Source: Serinus canaria
Taxonomy: Eukaryota; Chordata; Aves; Passeriformes; Fringillidae
Length of the DNA stretch: 64,000 bases
Direction: 5' to 3'
Assembly (NCBI RefSeq): GCF_022539315.1
Contig: NC_066315.1
Coordinates: 120,657,374-120,721,373, forward strand
Positions 35,942 through 46,694 of the stretch are shown here, in pieces (the first letter of the stretch is position 1; each line of letters opens with the position of its first letter). The notes beneath the pieces are model-generated. The model saw only the letters and a list, made by a program, of their open reading frames with translations, had not been told where the DNA came from and searched no databases. The translations under genes and the position numbers were made by a program.

Positions 35942-37373
35942 GTATGTAGGTGTGTTTGATTTTAATCACCTATGGAAAAGAGTGGCAGAGACTTCCAGCT
36001 GGGTTGCTGTCTGACAGAGCAACTAAACCTGCAGGACATTCCACAGCATGAAAGCACCAAAAGGTTTTGTTTAGACTCCATAGTCACAAGCCCTGGGTAT
36101 CAATGACAAAGTAAGATTGTCATACAAATCTTTAGATTTCATCCTCATAAATATCAGCAGGATTGAGGAAAAAGCTCACAAGCCCCAGTGTTAAACTGAG
36201 TATTACTGCTCAGTGCATTTTGCATAATCTGGATAGCCCTTCCTATAATATGTTGAAGAAACAGCTCATTTTAAAACAAAAAGTTTTCTTAGGTGAATTC
36301 CTCAGATCAAACAGTAGTCTTAAAGACCTTGTTTTAACTTCAGGAAGATTTTAAGATTAGTGATAATTCACTTTTTATTTATGAAATCTGTGTATCTAGC
36401 CCAAATTTTTGTTGAGGGGTACCAGTCATGCTTTCAATGAATGGGAAATACATGATCCATTATGTTATGGTCCACATATAATTTTTGATATAACATTGGA
36501 AAACTTAAAAATTATTAATTTTTAAACACTTCTGTTTACTAGCATGATTTACAATGGTATCTAATTTTAAAATAAAGTTACCTCTATATTCCTATTTACT
36601 GTATCTATAACCTGTAATTACATTTACTATTCCATGCAAGATCAATACATATATACAGCTTTTTTATAGTACTAGTTCTTCACAATACTTACCTCTTTCA
36701 TCGCTTAAATCCTGCTGGATCTACAGGTTTGGCTTACCTTGCATAAATAGATTTTCAACACCTGTCATATTTTTATCATTTGAAAATTCCAGCCTTTGTA
36801 ATTTTGATTATTTTTAAGATCAGCAATGAAAGGTGAATATAGGAGCACAGCCACCTTAGGTTGCAATGACATAAAAGCATATTTATTTAAAATCCATTAC
36901 TTGGGTCTATTCAGTGTCTGAGTATTTTAGTTAATGTTTTTATCCTTTCTTACCTCCTTTTACTGCGGAAAAGTATCTGTTGTTGCAGTCCAACCAATCC
37001 AAACCCCTCTGGGTCTTTAGGTTGCACTGGGAACTCCAGCACACCGGACCATAACTTCCAGCTCACAATTATCAATTAATTGTGATTCCAAGAATCAGAT
37101 CTTCAGATCATGTTTTGTAAATGTTTTGCTACACTTTCAAATATATGCTTAGAGCATTTGTATAAAATAAGAGCCATATCTTTACCATCAAGGTAAAAGT
37201 TTTCTCTCTAATAAAGGTATAACTTAATGGTCTTCTGACACCTGCAATTAGGCCACTTCAAGCCATTTATAACAGAGGGGAGTACATCACTTTGGTAATT
37301 TGAGTTTTGTATATTGGAGATAGTTTTGATTTTAAGTTGATCATCTTTGGTTTTCCTCTTTTCTTTTCCATAG
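35942..37373 (+). other. CRISPLD1 intron 4 (1.4 kb)
   Basis: AT-rich intron; no repeat element, gene or notable structure recognised. Confidence 0.85.
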
Positions 37374-37489
37374 GTTGTTTGGGCTACGAGTAGCAGAATC
37401 GGTTGTGCAATTAATTTGTGTCATAACATGAACATCTGGGGGCAGATTTGGCCAAAAGCAGTTTATCTTGTATGCAATTATTCTCCTAA
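37374..37489 (+). CDS. CRISPLD1: CRISPLD1 coding exon 5: CAP1/CAP2 signatures (aa 171-209)
   Basis: The 116-nt exon runs from acceptor TCCATAG to donor AA|GTAAGT. It encodes [16 protein letters not shown], completing CAP1, and [20 protein letters not shown] (187-206), the CAP2 signature ending in CNYSP. N205-Y-S207 is a sequon but is followed by Pro, so use is doubtful. It ends two bases into Lys209. Confidence 0.97.
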
Positions 37490-38387
37490 GTAAGTAGATT
37501 GACACCCAGAAATATCTTGAGGGGGCAAGATACTTTATAATAGTCCAGGAAATAATCTGCAAGGAAATCAGTCTGGATTTTCTAGTTTTTGTACTGTTAC
37601 AAAATAGAGCATTGTTCCCAAACAGCCTTTGGCTGCACAAATATTCTTGTGAGTTTTCTGGTGCTTCATTTTTCTGGCCTGTGTTTTAGTACATATACAG
37701 CATCAAAGGCATTGATTATAGTGTGATATTTTTCTGAAAAATGAATGCATCTCACCACTGTGACTTAAAGGAATGTGTAAAAGGAAGCCCATGATTAAGA
37801 TCAAATTTTGTAGGATATTCCATCTAGGAGAGAGTGGAGCCCATTCTCATGAAGTGGAAGAATTTAGTCTTATGGTGCTATGCCAGTCTGAAAAGATCTT
37901 ACAGAGATTTATGTCAGTTCTTAATTTTTTTTTCTTCATGGATTTTTCAACTGGGTCCTGTGTATTTGGTGTGGAATCATAGAATCGTTTGGATTGTGGA
38001 AGATCATTAGGACCATTGACTCCAGCCAGTAAGCTAATGCTGGCAAGTCCACCACTAAACCATGTCCTTGAGTGCCACATCTACACACCTTTGAAATATC
38101 TCCAGGGATGGTGACTCCACCACTTCCCTGAGCAGCCTGTTCCAATGCTTGGCAACCCCTTCAGTGAAAAATGCTTCCTAATATCCAGTCTAAACCTCCC
38201 CTAGTGCAACTTTAGGCCATTTCCCCTCATTCTATTGCTTGTAACTTGGGAGTATCAGAAGAATATTATTGTCTATGTGACTGCTGGTTTTCATAATTTA
38301 TTTCTTGATATATTAGGGGCTGTTTAATATTAACATGTTAATATGCTCATTGTTTAAGGCGTTTTTTACTATTCTTTTTCTGTAAAG
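37490..38387 (+). other. CRISPLD1 intron 5 with CR1 fragment
   Basis: Intron of 898 nt; about a third is the CR1 relic at 37973-38252. Nothing else recognised. Confidence 0.85.
37973..38252 (-). mobile_element. CR1 retrotransposon fragment in intron 5
   Basis: It starts GGAATCATAGAATCG and continues with CATCTCCAGGGATGGTGACTCCACCAC-type sequence and the TTCCAATGC...AACCCCTTCAGTGAA block, the reverse complement of a CR1 3' end. It is 5'-truncated to about 280 bp. Confidence 0.9.
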
Positions 38388-38488
38388 GGGTAACTGGTGG
38401 GGTCATGCTCCCTATAAACCCGGACGCCCCTGTTCTGCATGTCCCCCTAGTTTTGGAGGAGGTTGTAGAGAAAACCTTTGTTACAGAG
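38388..38488 (+). CDS. CRISPLD1: CRISPLD1 coding exon 6: cysteine-rich hinge (aa 209-243)
   Basis: The 101-nt exon runs from acceptor TGTAAAG to donor AGAG|GTATGT. It encodes [20 protein letters not shown] and [13 protein letters not shown]. The four cysteines C224, C227, C235 and C240 form the hinge that follows the CAP domain in CRISP-like proteins. It ends one base into codon 243. Confidence 0.96.
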
Positions 38489-39478
38489 GTATGTACTCTT
38501 TCACCTTTGTAACTATAAACAGGAATAGAAATGTAACTTTCCTTTTGATTTCTTTCCCCACTGTGCTTTAACATAGTGGAATAAAATACATTGTGTGTGT
38601 GCCCTAAGACCAGTTAGGGTCTACTTTACTAAGCTTCATGGGAATATGTACTTGTGATACGTGAGGCTGAGTTTCACCAGAGAGAATGGAGTGCACTGAA
38701 CTCCTGCTGATAAGTGCTGATTCAGGGCTTTATGTACACAAAGATGGAGACTCATTGTCTGCTCTTTATATGCCTTTCTGTAATTATACTGGAAGTCTAT
38801 GCAGTAATTTGTTTATAGGGAATAAATATCTTAGTGACATAGACATGTGGTGTGTGTGAAAAACCAAGAACAAAGCTAGAAGACATTAGTAATTAAAGAA
38901 AATGTCAGCTAGGATGATTATTAACTTAAAATTTTTGAGATTTCATATGGACCATATGAAAGCTGCATTTGTGTGCCCAAATAGCTTTCTTATGGTTCTA
39001 AGTAAGAAATGTAGATAGCTATGAGTGTTTCAGAATTATTTTCACTATGTATGAATAGAAGAGCCTGATTTTCAGATGAATGTTACTATGAAATAAGCTT
39101 TAACTGCATGCTGTCTATAAACTTGGTAAAACTTTGCCCATGTGTAACAGAGGTTGTCCTTGTCCAGTTGTTTTTCTGATGGCATGAAGATATGAAAACA
39201 GAACCATTAAGAGCAGTTTCATACTTGAATTGTGCTGCACATGCTGGGAAAAAAAAAACATCTTTTCTCACTATCACAGACATGCTTGAAGTGTTTTATT
39301 AAATTTGAGTTCTCCATCTTATGAAGCAGTGGAGACTCTTCCTTGCTTTCTTCCTTTTGTCCACCGTTTTATGAGAGCAAAGCTATTTTACTGAAACATG
39401 GTAAGGGATTTACATTCCACACTGATTTTATATTTCTTCTGAGAGATTTTTTTTTTTTTTTCCCATTTTCTGAAACAG
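38489..39478 (+). other. CRISPLD1 intron 6 (990 nt)
   Basis: AT-rich, with a long T-rich polypyrimidine stretch just before the acceptor. No element recognised. Confidence 0.85.
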
Positions 39479-39658
39479 AGGATTCAGAAAGACCTTATTC
39501 CCCCCATGAACCAGAAGAGGAAACCAATGAGATTGAACGTCAGCGATCCAAAGCCCAGGATGCAACTGTGCAAAGCCGGCCAAGAACACATCAACCCTCA
39601 GCCTCCACAGGCACTGATGACAGTGAGAAAAATGAAGTGATAAGCACGCAGCAAATGT
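39479..39658 (+). CDS. CRISPLD1: CRISPLD1 coding exon 7: polar linker between CAP hinge and LCCL-1 (aa 243-303)
   Basis: The 180-nt exon lies between acceptor GAAACAG and donor ATGT|GTAAGG. It encodes a hydrophilic, cysteine-free linker that contains EEETNEIERQRS and ends EKNEVISTQQM. The ends match CRISPLD1. The middle, with RPRTHQPSASTGTDDSEK, appears to be the main source of the 13 extra residues relative to the 500-residue human protein. The linker is probably unstructured and could be O-glycosylated. The frame is intact, with phase 1 at both ends, so the exon could be skipped without a frameshift. Confidence 0.93.
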
Positions 39659-39750
39659 GTAAGGAATTTACCTGATTTGCACATGGTCAACAAAATTGAA
39701 TTATCTAGTATCAAATTCATTACAGTGAATTTGCTTTTTGCTTGTTTTAG

Positions 39751-39811
39751 CTCAGATCGTTTCATGTGAAGTAAGGCTAAGAGATCAGTGCAAAGGAACA
39801 ACTTGCAATAG
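39751..39811 (+). CDS. CRISPLD1: CRISPLD1 coding exon 8: start of LCCL-1 (aa 303-323)
   Basis: A 61-nt micro-exon after a 92-nt intron (acceptor TGTTTTAG; donor AATAG|GTATGG). It encodes SQIVSCEVRLRDQCKGTTCN, the first strand of the LCCL domain with C308, C316 and C321. It enters in phase 1 and leaves in phase 2. Confidence 0.95.
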
Positions 39812-39936
39812 GTATGGTAAATTTTACAGTTGTCATTTTGAGATTTTTCTGAAAGGCTATATTTGTACATGAGCTGGAATATTTCCCCTTTTTGTAATCC
39901 CAAGATTTAAAACCAAGTTGTGTTTAATTCTCTTAG

Positions 39937-40003
39937 GTATGAATGTCCTGCTGGCTGTTTGGATAGCAAAGCCAAAGTTATTGGAAGTGTACATTATGAA
40001 ATG
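39937..40003 (+). CDS. CRISPLD1: CRISPLD1 coding exon 9: LCCL-1 YECPAGC motif (aa 323-345)
   Basis: The 67-nt exon runs from acceptor TCTTAG to donor ATG|GTAAAT. It encodes YECPAGCLDSKAKVIGSVHY then EM. It holds the LCCL signature Y-x-C-P-x-x-C (C326, C330) and the VxGSVHY strand. It leaves in phase 0. Confidence 0.96.
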
Positions 40004-40617
40004 GTAAATACTTTTAAATTAGATTTTGTTCCAGTAGAGTGTTTGATGAAATGTCTTTTCTGTTGGCATACTAGTTAAAATTGTATTAAGAATGGATTTT
40101 GAGGCTGTCAGCATTCACCAAAACTAAAAGCATACCCCAAATGTTTAAGAAAGCATCAAATGACATAAATTTGCATCTGCTATTCTGTGTGTACTGTACA
40201 AAGGAACTTCATACTTTTACATACACAGAAGTAGAATTTTTGTGTCCACATATTTACGTTCAAATTTGTGAAGGTGGGACTAAAGGAGGAGTACAGCGAT
40301 TTGTGGGTATGCTTGTATAAATTGTTTCAGTAAGATGGACCTGCTTGTCTGTAACCCAAATATTAGCTGAGAGAATATAGTTTACTCTGTAGAATGGAAA
40401 AACAGTATGGGAAATGACATGTACTGTGAACAAGTGTACTGTAAATGAGAATAGTTTATCTCTCAGTAAGGCAAAGTGGTGGCTGATACACTTGAAATAA
40501 CACCTACATGGACCAAGTTAAACATCAAAGAATCTCTACCAAGTTTTTAATGACACATTGTAATTAAAACCTGCTTTTTGTCTGACATAGATCTGCTCTT
40601 CCTGCTCTGTTTTTCAG

Positions 40618-40748
40618 CAATCCAGTATTTGTAAAGCTGCCATACATTATGGCATCCTAGACAATGAAGGTGGTTGGGTCGATGTGACTAGGCAAGGGAG
40701 GAAAAATTACTTTATCAAGTCTTACAGAAATGGTGTCCAGTCAATTGG
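40618..40748 (+). CDS. CRISPLD1: CRISPLD1 coding exon 10: LCCL-1 core (aa 346-389)
   Basis: The 131-nt exon runs from acceptor TTTTCAG to donor GG|GTAAGT. It encodes [20 protein letters not shown], then [15 protein letters not shown] and NGVQSIG. The SSIC.AAIH.G motif with C350 and H355 is the hallmark of LCCL domains. It runs phase 0 to phase 2, the same length and phase as exon 14, its LCCL-2 counterpart. Confidence 0.97.
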
Positions 40749-43567
40749 GTAAGTTTTTTATTAACACTAAAATGTATGAAAAGGTTTTCATTTGTTTATT
40801 TTTGTTTCATACAGAATCTACCACATTTTTAATAACATTTTGCTATGCTTTTTGTCATAACGAATATGAAAATGCTTTAAAAAGGCATGTGGATATAGAG
40901 ATATTTTATCCATTCTGAAATTTTACCCAGTGTTTAATGGTGGACAGAGAGTTGACTAAATAATAATGTGAAAGAAGGTTAAATAATTTACAGAATGACT
41001 TGGGCAGTTAGTTAGTGTTTGTAATTAAACAATGTAGAGAGTATTCAGTTAAATAATTGGTAAGAATATATATTTAATGTCAAAAACTAGCACATACTGG
41101 CAGATTATGTGTTTTGGACATGGACAGAGCAGTCTATGACAGTTAACAAAGCAATAACATTACAAGTTCATGTTTGTAAATGACCCTCTTGTAGTGTGCA
41201 TATGGAACAAGAAGAAAATACATCTCTTCCTGTATACTTTGGTAATTTCATCACAGTTCCACAGTTAACATATGACATTTTTCACAAATATTTTGCACGA
41301 TTTCTACATTTGCCAGTGATGGAATAATATTCTATACTGTGGAAACTTAGTTTGGAGGTGTACTGCACTGCTGAGGCGCCTTCCCTAAGACTGGTATGTG
41401 AAAACAGCTCCAAATACTTGTAGAAAAGCTAGAGAAAAGCCCAGAAAAGCAACACATAGAAATGGAGAATGCTTGGCTGTTTCATATATAACTATCCAAT
41501 GATGAAAAAACATCAATATTAATATATTTGAATCTAAGATATTACTGGTGTTTGCAAATTATACTTCACTATATCATAATGTATTCTTCAGAGCTTTACA
41601 TTGATGTCCTTGTTTCTGTCTATAGTTAGCATATGTGTAATAGTGGTACGTGTTTAGCTCAAAGAGGTAATAACAGGATTTTTCTGAGTGATATATTTTG
41701 TTCACATGCAAACCCAAGAGTCAAGGAGACAGGGAATCATCAGTAGCCATGCTCTCACTCTGTGCTTGCAAACAAATGATGCAGGCTGTGACACCTGTCA
41801 GCATTTCCATTTTCAACAGATATGTCTAAGCCAGCATAGAGAGGAGCATTGGCATGGTAGACCAAATTAAGTGGCCTATAATTTGGACTACCTGGGCAGC
41901 AATTAAGGCATTGATATCAATCAGTTTCTTTGGATCATCTGATGACCGGACTCTGGTTTGATTTACCTGCCTAAAAATGAAGATACAGACAAACATTTAT
42001 CTTTTTTACTTGCTTCGATACAAAGAGAGAAGTAGATCTTGAGTATAGCAATGCTAACATATGAGGAGCCAGCTTGCTTACAAATGTAAGAGTAGATAAG
42101 CTGTAAAAATCTCTTTAAGCTGGAACCAATTGATTTCCCATCAGTTGAAATCTCTGATTTTCTATGTTATATGAGAAAAAACTCCAGCTTGCAGAGTGTA
42201 TTTAGCATCTATCCTTTGAGAATTGGAACTCAGGGGAAGGTATTTTGGCCGTGGGACAAATAAGGATTGCTTGCCAAAGTTTCAAACCTTCAGAAGGCCC
42301 ATCAATAAGGCAGGGGATGCCTTGCAGCTACCTGACTCTCACCAGTCTCTGTAGGTGCAGCCTTGCATAAACTGCTATTTCATCTATTCAAGGATAGATG
42401 AAATAAAGTGGATCTCACCTTTATTGTGTATTGCAAAACAGAATAGAGAATACAGAAAAGTGTCAGGGCAGCATACAGCAAGTGTCCTAATCTCCAGCTC
42501 CTTTGATTTCTTATCAGGATAGCTAATACCAATGTTTTTTCAGCTGTTGGATTTTCTTAGGATAGACTACTGATCTGAATATCTCAACAAGCTAGTGAAC
42601 AATAGAATACATATTCCTACATCAGTGTTTGTCAGTGCTAAGGCAACAGAAGTATGAGCTACATGGGTGAAAGCTAATTGGAATCCAATAAATGAGCAAT
42701 GTGCAATCGATGGGTGATACAAGTAAATAAACTGATGCAGGTAAACAGTGAGGTCCACAGGAGCAATTTGCTCTAAAGGTGAATAGGGAATAATTTCCTT
42801 GGTTTGTTGTTTGTTTTTTTTTTTTTTTTAATAAGTAACTTTATGGGTGCCAAAGGCATCCTCAGCTCCTTTGTTACAGATGAAAAATGCCACAATCAGA
42901 GGCATATCCCAGGAGTCAAAAGAGAAGGAAAACAGATGATGAGGGGAATAGAATAGAAATGTTCATCAGTTTGTAATGAAACAACATAATCTAAGTACCT
43001 GATTTTTTATAACAAGAGGAAGCAGGTGCATCTGAGTGCTGTATAATTACCGGGAATTAAAAAACTCTTGCATGTTATACTAGGTTTTTAATGGTGCTTA
43101 TGATAACAGGAGATGCAAGATCCAAAAGTAAAATTTAATGAAACATTTCAGGAAGGCTGTGAGGAGAAACTCTGTTTGGTGTCAAAGTTGTTTATAGGAA
43201 TGAACTTTCAGCAAAAGTTGAATGAGCTCCTCTGGTAGATGAAAGCTTCTAAGCAACCACTTTCTACATTATGAGGGACCAATATATTGCTTAATTGGCT
43301 CCTATCACAAGCTCTCTTTGCAAATTACACTCCTGAAAGAGTTTAACACACTTTCCTGTTTTTGAAACACTTTCACTGGGAGCATAAAGTAGATGTGTCA
43401 TTGCAATAAATATATTTCCAGCTGGGGAGAATGGGTTGCAGTGAGTAAAAACTGTTTGGGGACATTCTCTTGTGTTTACTTCCATATTTTCTAATAAAAA
43501 TTATTTTAGCTAAAAGAAATCACTGAAATATGTTATTTACTGATAATTTCTAATATTTCTTCTTCAG
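40749..43567 (+). other. CRISPLD1 intron 10 (2.8 kb)
   Basis: AT-rich intron. It contains a small inverted repeat at 42377-42404 and a T-rich run near 42812-42829. No exon or mobile element recognised. Confidence 0.8.
42377..42404. repeat. Short perfect inverted repeat (11-bp arms, 6-nt loop)
   Basis: ATTTCATCTAT (42377-42387) and its exact complement ATAGATGAAAT (42394-42404) flank TCAAGG. It could form a small hairpin; this size can arise by chance in AT-rich DNA. Confidence 0.8.
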
Positions 43568-43611
43568 AAAATACCAATCTGCCAACTCTTTCACTGTCTC
43601 TAAAGTAACAG
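43568..43611 (+). CDS. CRISPLD1: CRISPLD1 coding exon 11: end of LCCL-1 (aa 389-404)
   Basis: A 44-nt micro-exon between acceptor TTCTTCAG and a weaker donor CAG|GTTAGT. It encodes KYQSANSFTVSKVT, closing LCCL-1 and linking to LCCL-2. It enters in phase 2 and leaves in phase 1. Confidence 0.94.
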
Positions 43612-43701
43612 GTTAGTATTTATTTATTTCTTACAAGCTCAGTACTGCTCTGTTTTTTCTAGATAGTAAACATTTACTTGTTTGTGTTTAATTTTCTTTA
43701 G

Positions 43702-43774
43702 TTCAGGCTATCACCTGTGAAACCACAGTGGAACAACTGTGCCCATTTCAAAAACCAGCCTCACACTGTCCAAG
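43702..43774 (+). CDS. CRISPLD1: CRISPLD1 coding exon 12: start of LCCL-2 (aa 404-428)
   Basis: The 73-nt exon follows a 90-nt intron (acceptor TTCTTTAG; donor AAG|GTAAAA). It encodes VQAITCETTVEQLCPFQKPA and SHCP. C409, C417 and C426 parallel the cysteines of exon 8. Its phases (1 in, 2 out) match exon 8. Confidence 0.95.
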
Positions 43775-45845
43775 GTAAAATTCATAAAATGGTAATAATT
43801 TAAAGTGCTGCTCTATTTTCTGCCATTTACTAATTATTTTAGGTCACCTTAAGTTGTTGAGAAGGATGAAAACAGTAGCTGTAAAAATGAAGTCAAAAAT
43901 GTTCAAGTGATATTTCAATCTTTGGTCTCAGTAGAAGGCAAGGTAGGTAAAGATGATCTGTAGGATTTTTCATTAGGAAAATCTCTTTTTCTTTCACTCA
44001 TTAAGATCCTGTTGCTAATCTTAGTGAAATCCTTACACTAAAAATGGTGAATACAACTACATTTTTATTTTTCATTGTCCATTATTATATATATGCACCT
44101 TGGGCAAAGTATACTTAATTTCAATTTAATTTACCTGTAAAATAGATACAATAGAAAGATAAAATTCAGATAGTTATCATAGAAGTTACCAATTTGCTTG
44201 GGAGTTCTGGAGAAACTGGATTTTAAAAAAAATTTGAAATATATCTGGTTAAGGTAAGGCCTAGTCTGCAGGTTGACTTTAAATATCTGTGCCATTTCTT
44301 TGAAGCCTCTGTTTTAACTCTTCGAAAGGCGCCTGTACCGCAATATTTTGACAAAGGAGTTTGGTAACAGTTCTTAAAACCGTAGATGAGTCAAAGGTAA
44401 ATACGCTGCAGCATGATTTACCACAAATTAAGCTGGAGATATCCACAGGATTACTTTCATAGCAATCCTACAGCCAACACAGGAAACAAGTACAAAGCCA
44501 AAACTGCTAGGAAAACATCCCTCCATGTAGCACTTGGGTCCATGGACTTACTTGGTGTTTGGCTATGACTCCTGGCTTTCTAGCTAGAAGATGTGGAGAA
44601 GTAAGCTAAGGACTGGAACAAGGAATGGATGGGTACATTCTCCTATCTTTTTCTTTTTCTCTTGATTATTAAAGCTAGCTTCATTAACAGAAAAACAGGT
44701 TTTGTCTTTAGGAGGATTAAAGAATAAGTACAAGGTTTAAAATGACATAATTCTGATGTGCCAACTTAGGGAACTTCACAACAGCAATGATTCATTCAAG
44801 ATTCCGTGCATGCTTTTAATTCTGATAATGTAGTCTTAGGAATTACAAGCAGTAGTCAGCCATGGCATTGATTACACAACCTCATTTTTCCCTCTTACTC
44901 CCAACTCATCAATCAGCAGGCCATCAACAGGCTTCTTCAATTTCTTGCTTCCTTCTGACAAAAATATCTTTCCTGACCCTTATCAGCATGTTTTAGTTAC
45001 CCATCTGGAAAGACTCTAGTGTGCCCAAGTGATTTGACTTCCCAGATATTGATTAGAGCCTGGATAACATTTTAGAGAACACTTGCTCAGAGCTGCCCCA
45101 TGTAGGGTGGCTCAATTTTTCAAATTAAATAGCTCAGAGTAGACCTAGAGTCAGCTGATGGTTCTTGTAGCATATCACAGTTAGCAAAAAAAATGCTGAC
45201 ACCTTTTGTACTATACTTAGGTTCCTACAAGGCTTCCTGTGCATTTGAAGGTATAGAAGACATGAATCACAGGATAAATTTTCCTCAAATATTAACAAAA
45301 TGCAGTTAATAAAGACAGTGTTTGTTTTAGTAGGTTTCTGACCTCCCAGAATCAGCTAGGAGTCTCACTACTTTCCACATATGCCAATGCTCATCTTCAT
45401 TAGAAGTTGCTAAATTGGCTTGTGTCACCAGGTCATCAGTATCAAAGCAGGTCCTCAGTCAGATCTGCCTCTTCTGAGACTGTACATTTTGTATAGGACA
45501 CTTAGAATCAGATAAATTATAGAATAATGAACAGGCTGTCTCCTCACTGACTTTTCTATTTGCCTTACATATGTTGAACAAGAATACCATCTACTTATCC
45601 AAAGGAAAGAAGACCAGACTTGTTAAAGCATGATTTTAAGCACTTCATATGAACTTCAGCACATCAGCAATGCTTTCACCTGTATGGTCAAAGCCTCGAA
45701 AACTGACAGATTTAAAATAGGATTATGGACCCATATGTATAGACAATCAACTTAATTTATACTTAATAATGTTGTCATTGAACATGATATATTAATCCTC
45801 TGATACTCTTCCCAGCTGTGTGTGGTTTTGTTTTTGATCTTTCAG
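43775..45845 (+). other. CRISPLD1 intron 12 (2.1 kb)
   Basis: AT-rich intron; no gene, mobile element or repeat recognised. Confidence 0.8.
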
Positions 45846-45921
45846 GGTGTATTGTCCTCACAACTGTATGCAGGCAAATCCACACTACGCTCGTGTGGTT
45901 GGTACACGGATTTATTCTGAT
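45846..45921 (+). CDS. CRISPLD1: CRISPLD1 coding exon 13: LCCL-2 VYCPHNC motif (aa 428-453)
   Basis: The 76-nt exon runs from acceptor CTTTCAG to donor GAT|GTAAGT. It encodes VYCPHNCMQANPHYARVVGT then RIYSD. It carries the Y-C-P-x-x-C signature (C431, C435) and the VVGTRIY strand. Phases (2 in, 0 out) match exon 9. Confidence 0.96.
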
Positions 45922-46337
45922 GTAAGTATAGGGGTTTACACTGTGTTATAAAATGAGACCTAAAATTCTATGAAAAAAATTATAATGTAACTATGAGGTA
46001 GAATATCAATATGCAGTTTTCCTCTATATGATGATTTAAAAAAAATGCATTTCTTTTTAGGAAATTCTTTTTCAGAGGCTCCCATTTAAGTTAGCAGTAG
46101 TCAGATGCTGAAGATATGGAAAATTATTTGGAAACTCATTGAAGTCTTCACTAGGCTCTGAACCCGTACTTCAAATTTTTTTTATCAAAATTCCCACTCT
46201 TCAACATTTGTCCAACATTACCAGTGTATACTCATTTAAACCCTTGCACTTTAAATCCTGATGCAACCATAACTTCTTTCAGACTATACAAAAAATATTG
46301 CTCTTAAAATAAATGTCTACAGTTGGATTATTTTGAA

Positions 46338-46389
46338 TATTTCTTATCTGTGTGAATAGCTGAGTATTTCTTATCTGTGAATAGCTGAG
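46338..46389. repeat. Imperfect tandem duplication, about 25-27 bp unit
   Basis: TATTTCTTATCTGTG...AATAGCTGAG occurs twice head to tail (46338-46364, 46365-46389); the first copy has two extra bases (TG). It looks like a recent slippage duplication. Confidence 0.85.
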
Positions 46390-46637
46390 AATTTGTACAG
46401 AGTTTTGATATATTTGTGTAAAGTATCTCGCACTGTCATAATATTTTAGCAGACTTTTTTTTTCATTCTGTTTGCTAGTCAACTTTTTTTTTTCCCTGTC
46501 TTTTCTATGGCATGTTTAGTTCTGAGGTGGGTAGAAAGTCTGAAAAGAGATTTCTAATTTATGCCCCTTCTTTGTCATGTCTCTATGAAGAAGCCAGGAT
46601 GTAGTGGCAGAGAAAGCAGTGTGTATTTTTGGCAGTA

Positions 46638-46694
46638 ATGGATGTCATAAAGAGTAGTATGGATGTCTTATGGATGTCATAAAGAGTAGTATGG
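46638..46694. repeat. Direct repeat, 25-bp unit with 32-bp period
   Basis: An identical 25-bp block, beginning ATGGATGTCATAAAG and ending TAGTATGG, lies at 46638-46662 and 46670-46694, separated by 7 bp that partly repeat the unit. It is probably a small local duplication. Confidence 0.9.
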
